Source: JAZLDV01 sp045614925
Lineage (GTDB): Bacteria; Bacillota_I; Bacilli_A; Erysipelotrichales; Coprobacillaceae
Direction: 5' to 3'
Assembly: GCA_045614925.1 (NCBI GenBank)
Contig: JAZLDV010000132.1
Location: forward strand, 1-6,080
Length of the DNA: 6,080 nucleotides
Shown here: positions 5,661-6,080 of the stretch, piece by piece
Layout of the letters: the number at the start of each line of letters is the position of its first letter
Position numbering within the stretch: the stretch's first letter is position 1
The notes under the pieces: model-generated
Database searches by the model: none
What the model saw: the letters and a program-made list of their open reading frames with translations, nothing else
What the model was told of the DNA's origin: nothing
Program-made: the position numbers and the translations under genes

Positions 5661-6080
5661 TGTTGGTAAATTAAAGGAACAATATTTAGTTGATGGAATT
5701 AAAGAATATGTTAAAAGATTATCTGCATATGCTGATGTTGAATTGATTGAGGTTCCTGATGAAAGAATTCCTGAAAGATCATCATTAGCTGAAGAAATGA
5801 TGGTGAAAGCTAAAGAAGGAAGAAGAATCTTAGATAAAGTAAAACAAGATGATTATATGATCTTGTTAGATGTAAATAGCAGACAAATGGATTCTATTGA
5901 ATTTTCAAGAAAAATTGAAGATTGTATGATTAATGGAAAAAGTACAATTGACTTTGTCATTGGAGGATCTTTAGGACATGGTGATGATGTAAAAACAAGA
6001 GCAAACTTAATGTTAAGTTTCTCTAAAATGACATTACCACATCAATTAATGAGATTAGTATTAGTTGAACAAATTTATCG
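5641..6080 (+). CDS. rlmH: RlmH, 23S rRNA (pseudouridine-1915-N3)-methyltransferase (3' partial)
   Basis: 146 full codons are visible, and the last two bases (CG) fit the Arg of the conserved EQIYR. The family is about 159 residues, so roughly 13 codons, including the usual C-terminal PYHK-type end, are off the window. The enzyme is a small SPOUT (trefoil-knot) SAM-dependent methyltransferase that modifies pseudouridine 1915 in helix 69 of 23S rRNA on the assembled ribosome. Seen here: the start MKIRIISVGKLKE, the MILLDVNSRQMDSIEFS strand-helix (73-89), the SAM-loop FVIGGSLGHG (105-114), and the LSFSKMTLPHQLMRLVLVEQIY block (125-146). The start overlaps the end of walJ by 20 bp in another frame. 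No promoter is evident within walJ, so it is likely transcribed with walJ. Confidence 0.97.
   Translation, partial: MKIRIISVGKLKEQYLVDGIKEYVKRLSAYADVELIEVPDERIPERSSLAEEMMVKAKEGRRILDKVKQDDYMILLDVNSRQMDSIEFSRKIEDCMINGKSTIDFVIGGSLGHGDDVKTRANLMLSFSKMTLPHQLMRLVLVEQIY

Overview
The window looks like chromosomal DNA of a low-GC, gut-type Firmicute. The best guess is the Erysipelotrichia (Coprobacillaceae/Erysipelotrichaceae). This rests on strong AT bias, AGGAGG-type ribosome binding sites, FIVAR-rich wall proteins and a walJ-rlmH pair; it is an inference, and no marker in the window fixes the genus. I see no RNA gene, insertion sequence, CRISPR array, prophage gene or origin. Four of the five genes are compact and ordinary. 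The accessory part is the surface protein on the left.

Left (1-2820, + strand): the 3' part of a large modular surface protein whose start lies outside the window. In order it holds a FIVAR remnant, a complete endonuclease/exonuclease/phosphatase (EEP) domain with its catalytic motifs, a FIVAR-like linker, an F5/8 type C (CBM32-like) domain, five ~64-residue helical repeats, an acidic proline-rich stretch, and a wall-sorting signal with a non-LPXTG motif. A strong intrinsic terminator follows.

Middle (2824-4830, - strand): a two-gene operon. The first gene is a cytidylate-kinase-like P-loop protein with a lysine-less P-loop. The second is a MATE-family efflux transporter whose start codon lies inside the end of the kinase gene. 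The operon ends in its own terminator, which uses the MATE stop codon as part of its stem. The two convergent units therefore have separate, back-to-back terminators.

Right (4855-6080, + strand): a divergent promoter region of about 120 bp, then a WalJ/YycJ metallo-beta-lactamase-fold protein, then rlmH (23S rRNA pseudouridine-1915 N3-methyltransferase). rlmH begins 20 bp before the walJ stop and is cut off by the window edge about 13 codons before its expected end.

All three starts in the kinase, MATE and walJ genes were moved inward from the longest open frame, because a good Shine-Dalgarno sequence points to the internal ATG. The most unusual items are the EEP-CBM32-FIVAR wall protein with its atypical anchor, and the overlapping kinase-MATE pair. 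I do not see firm evidence for a wholly new system.
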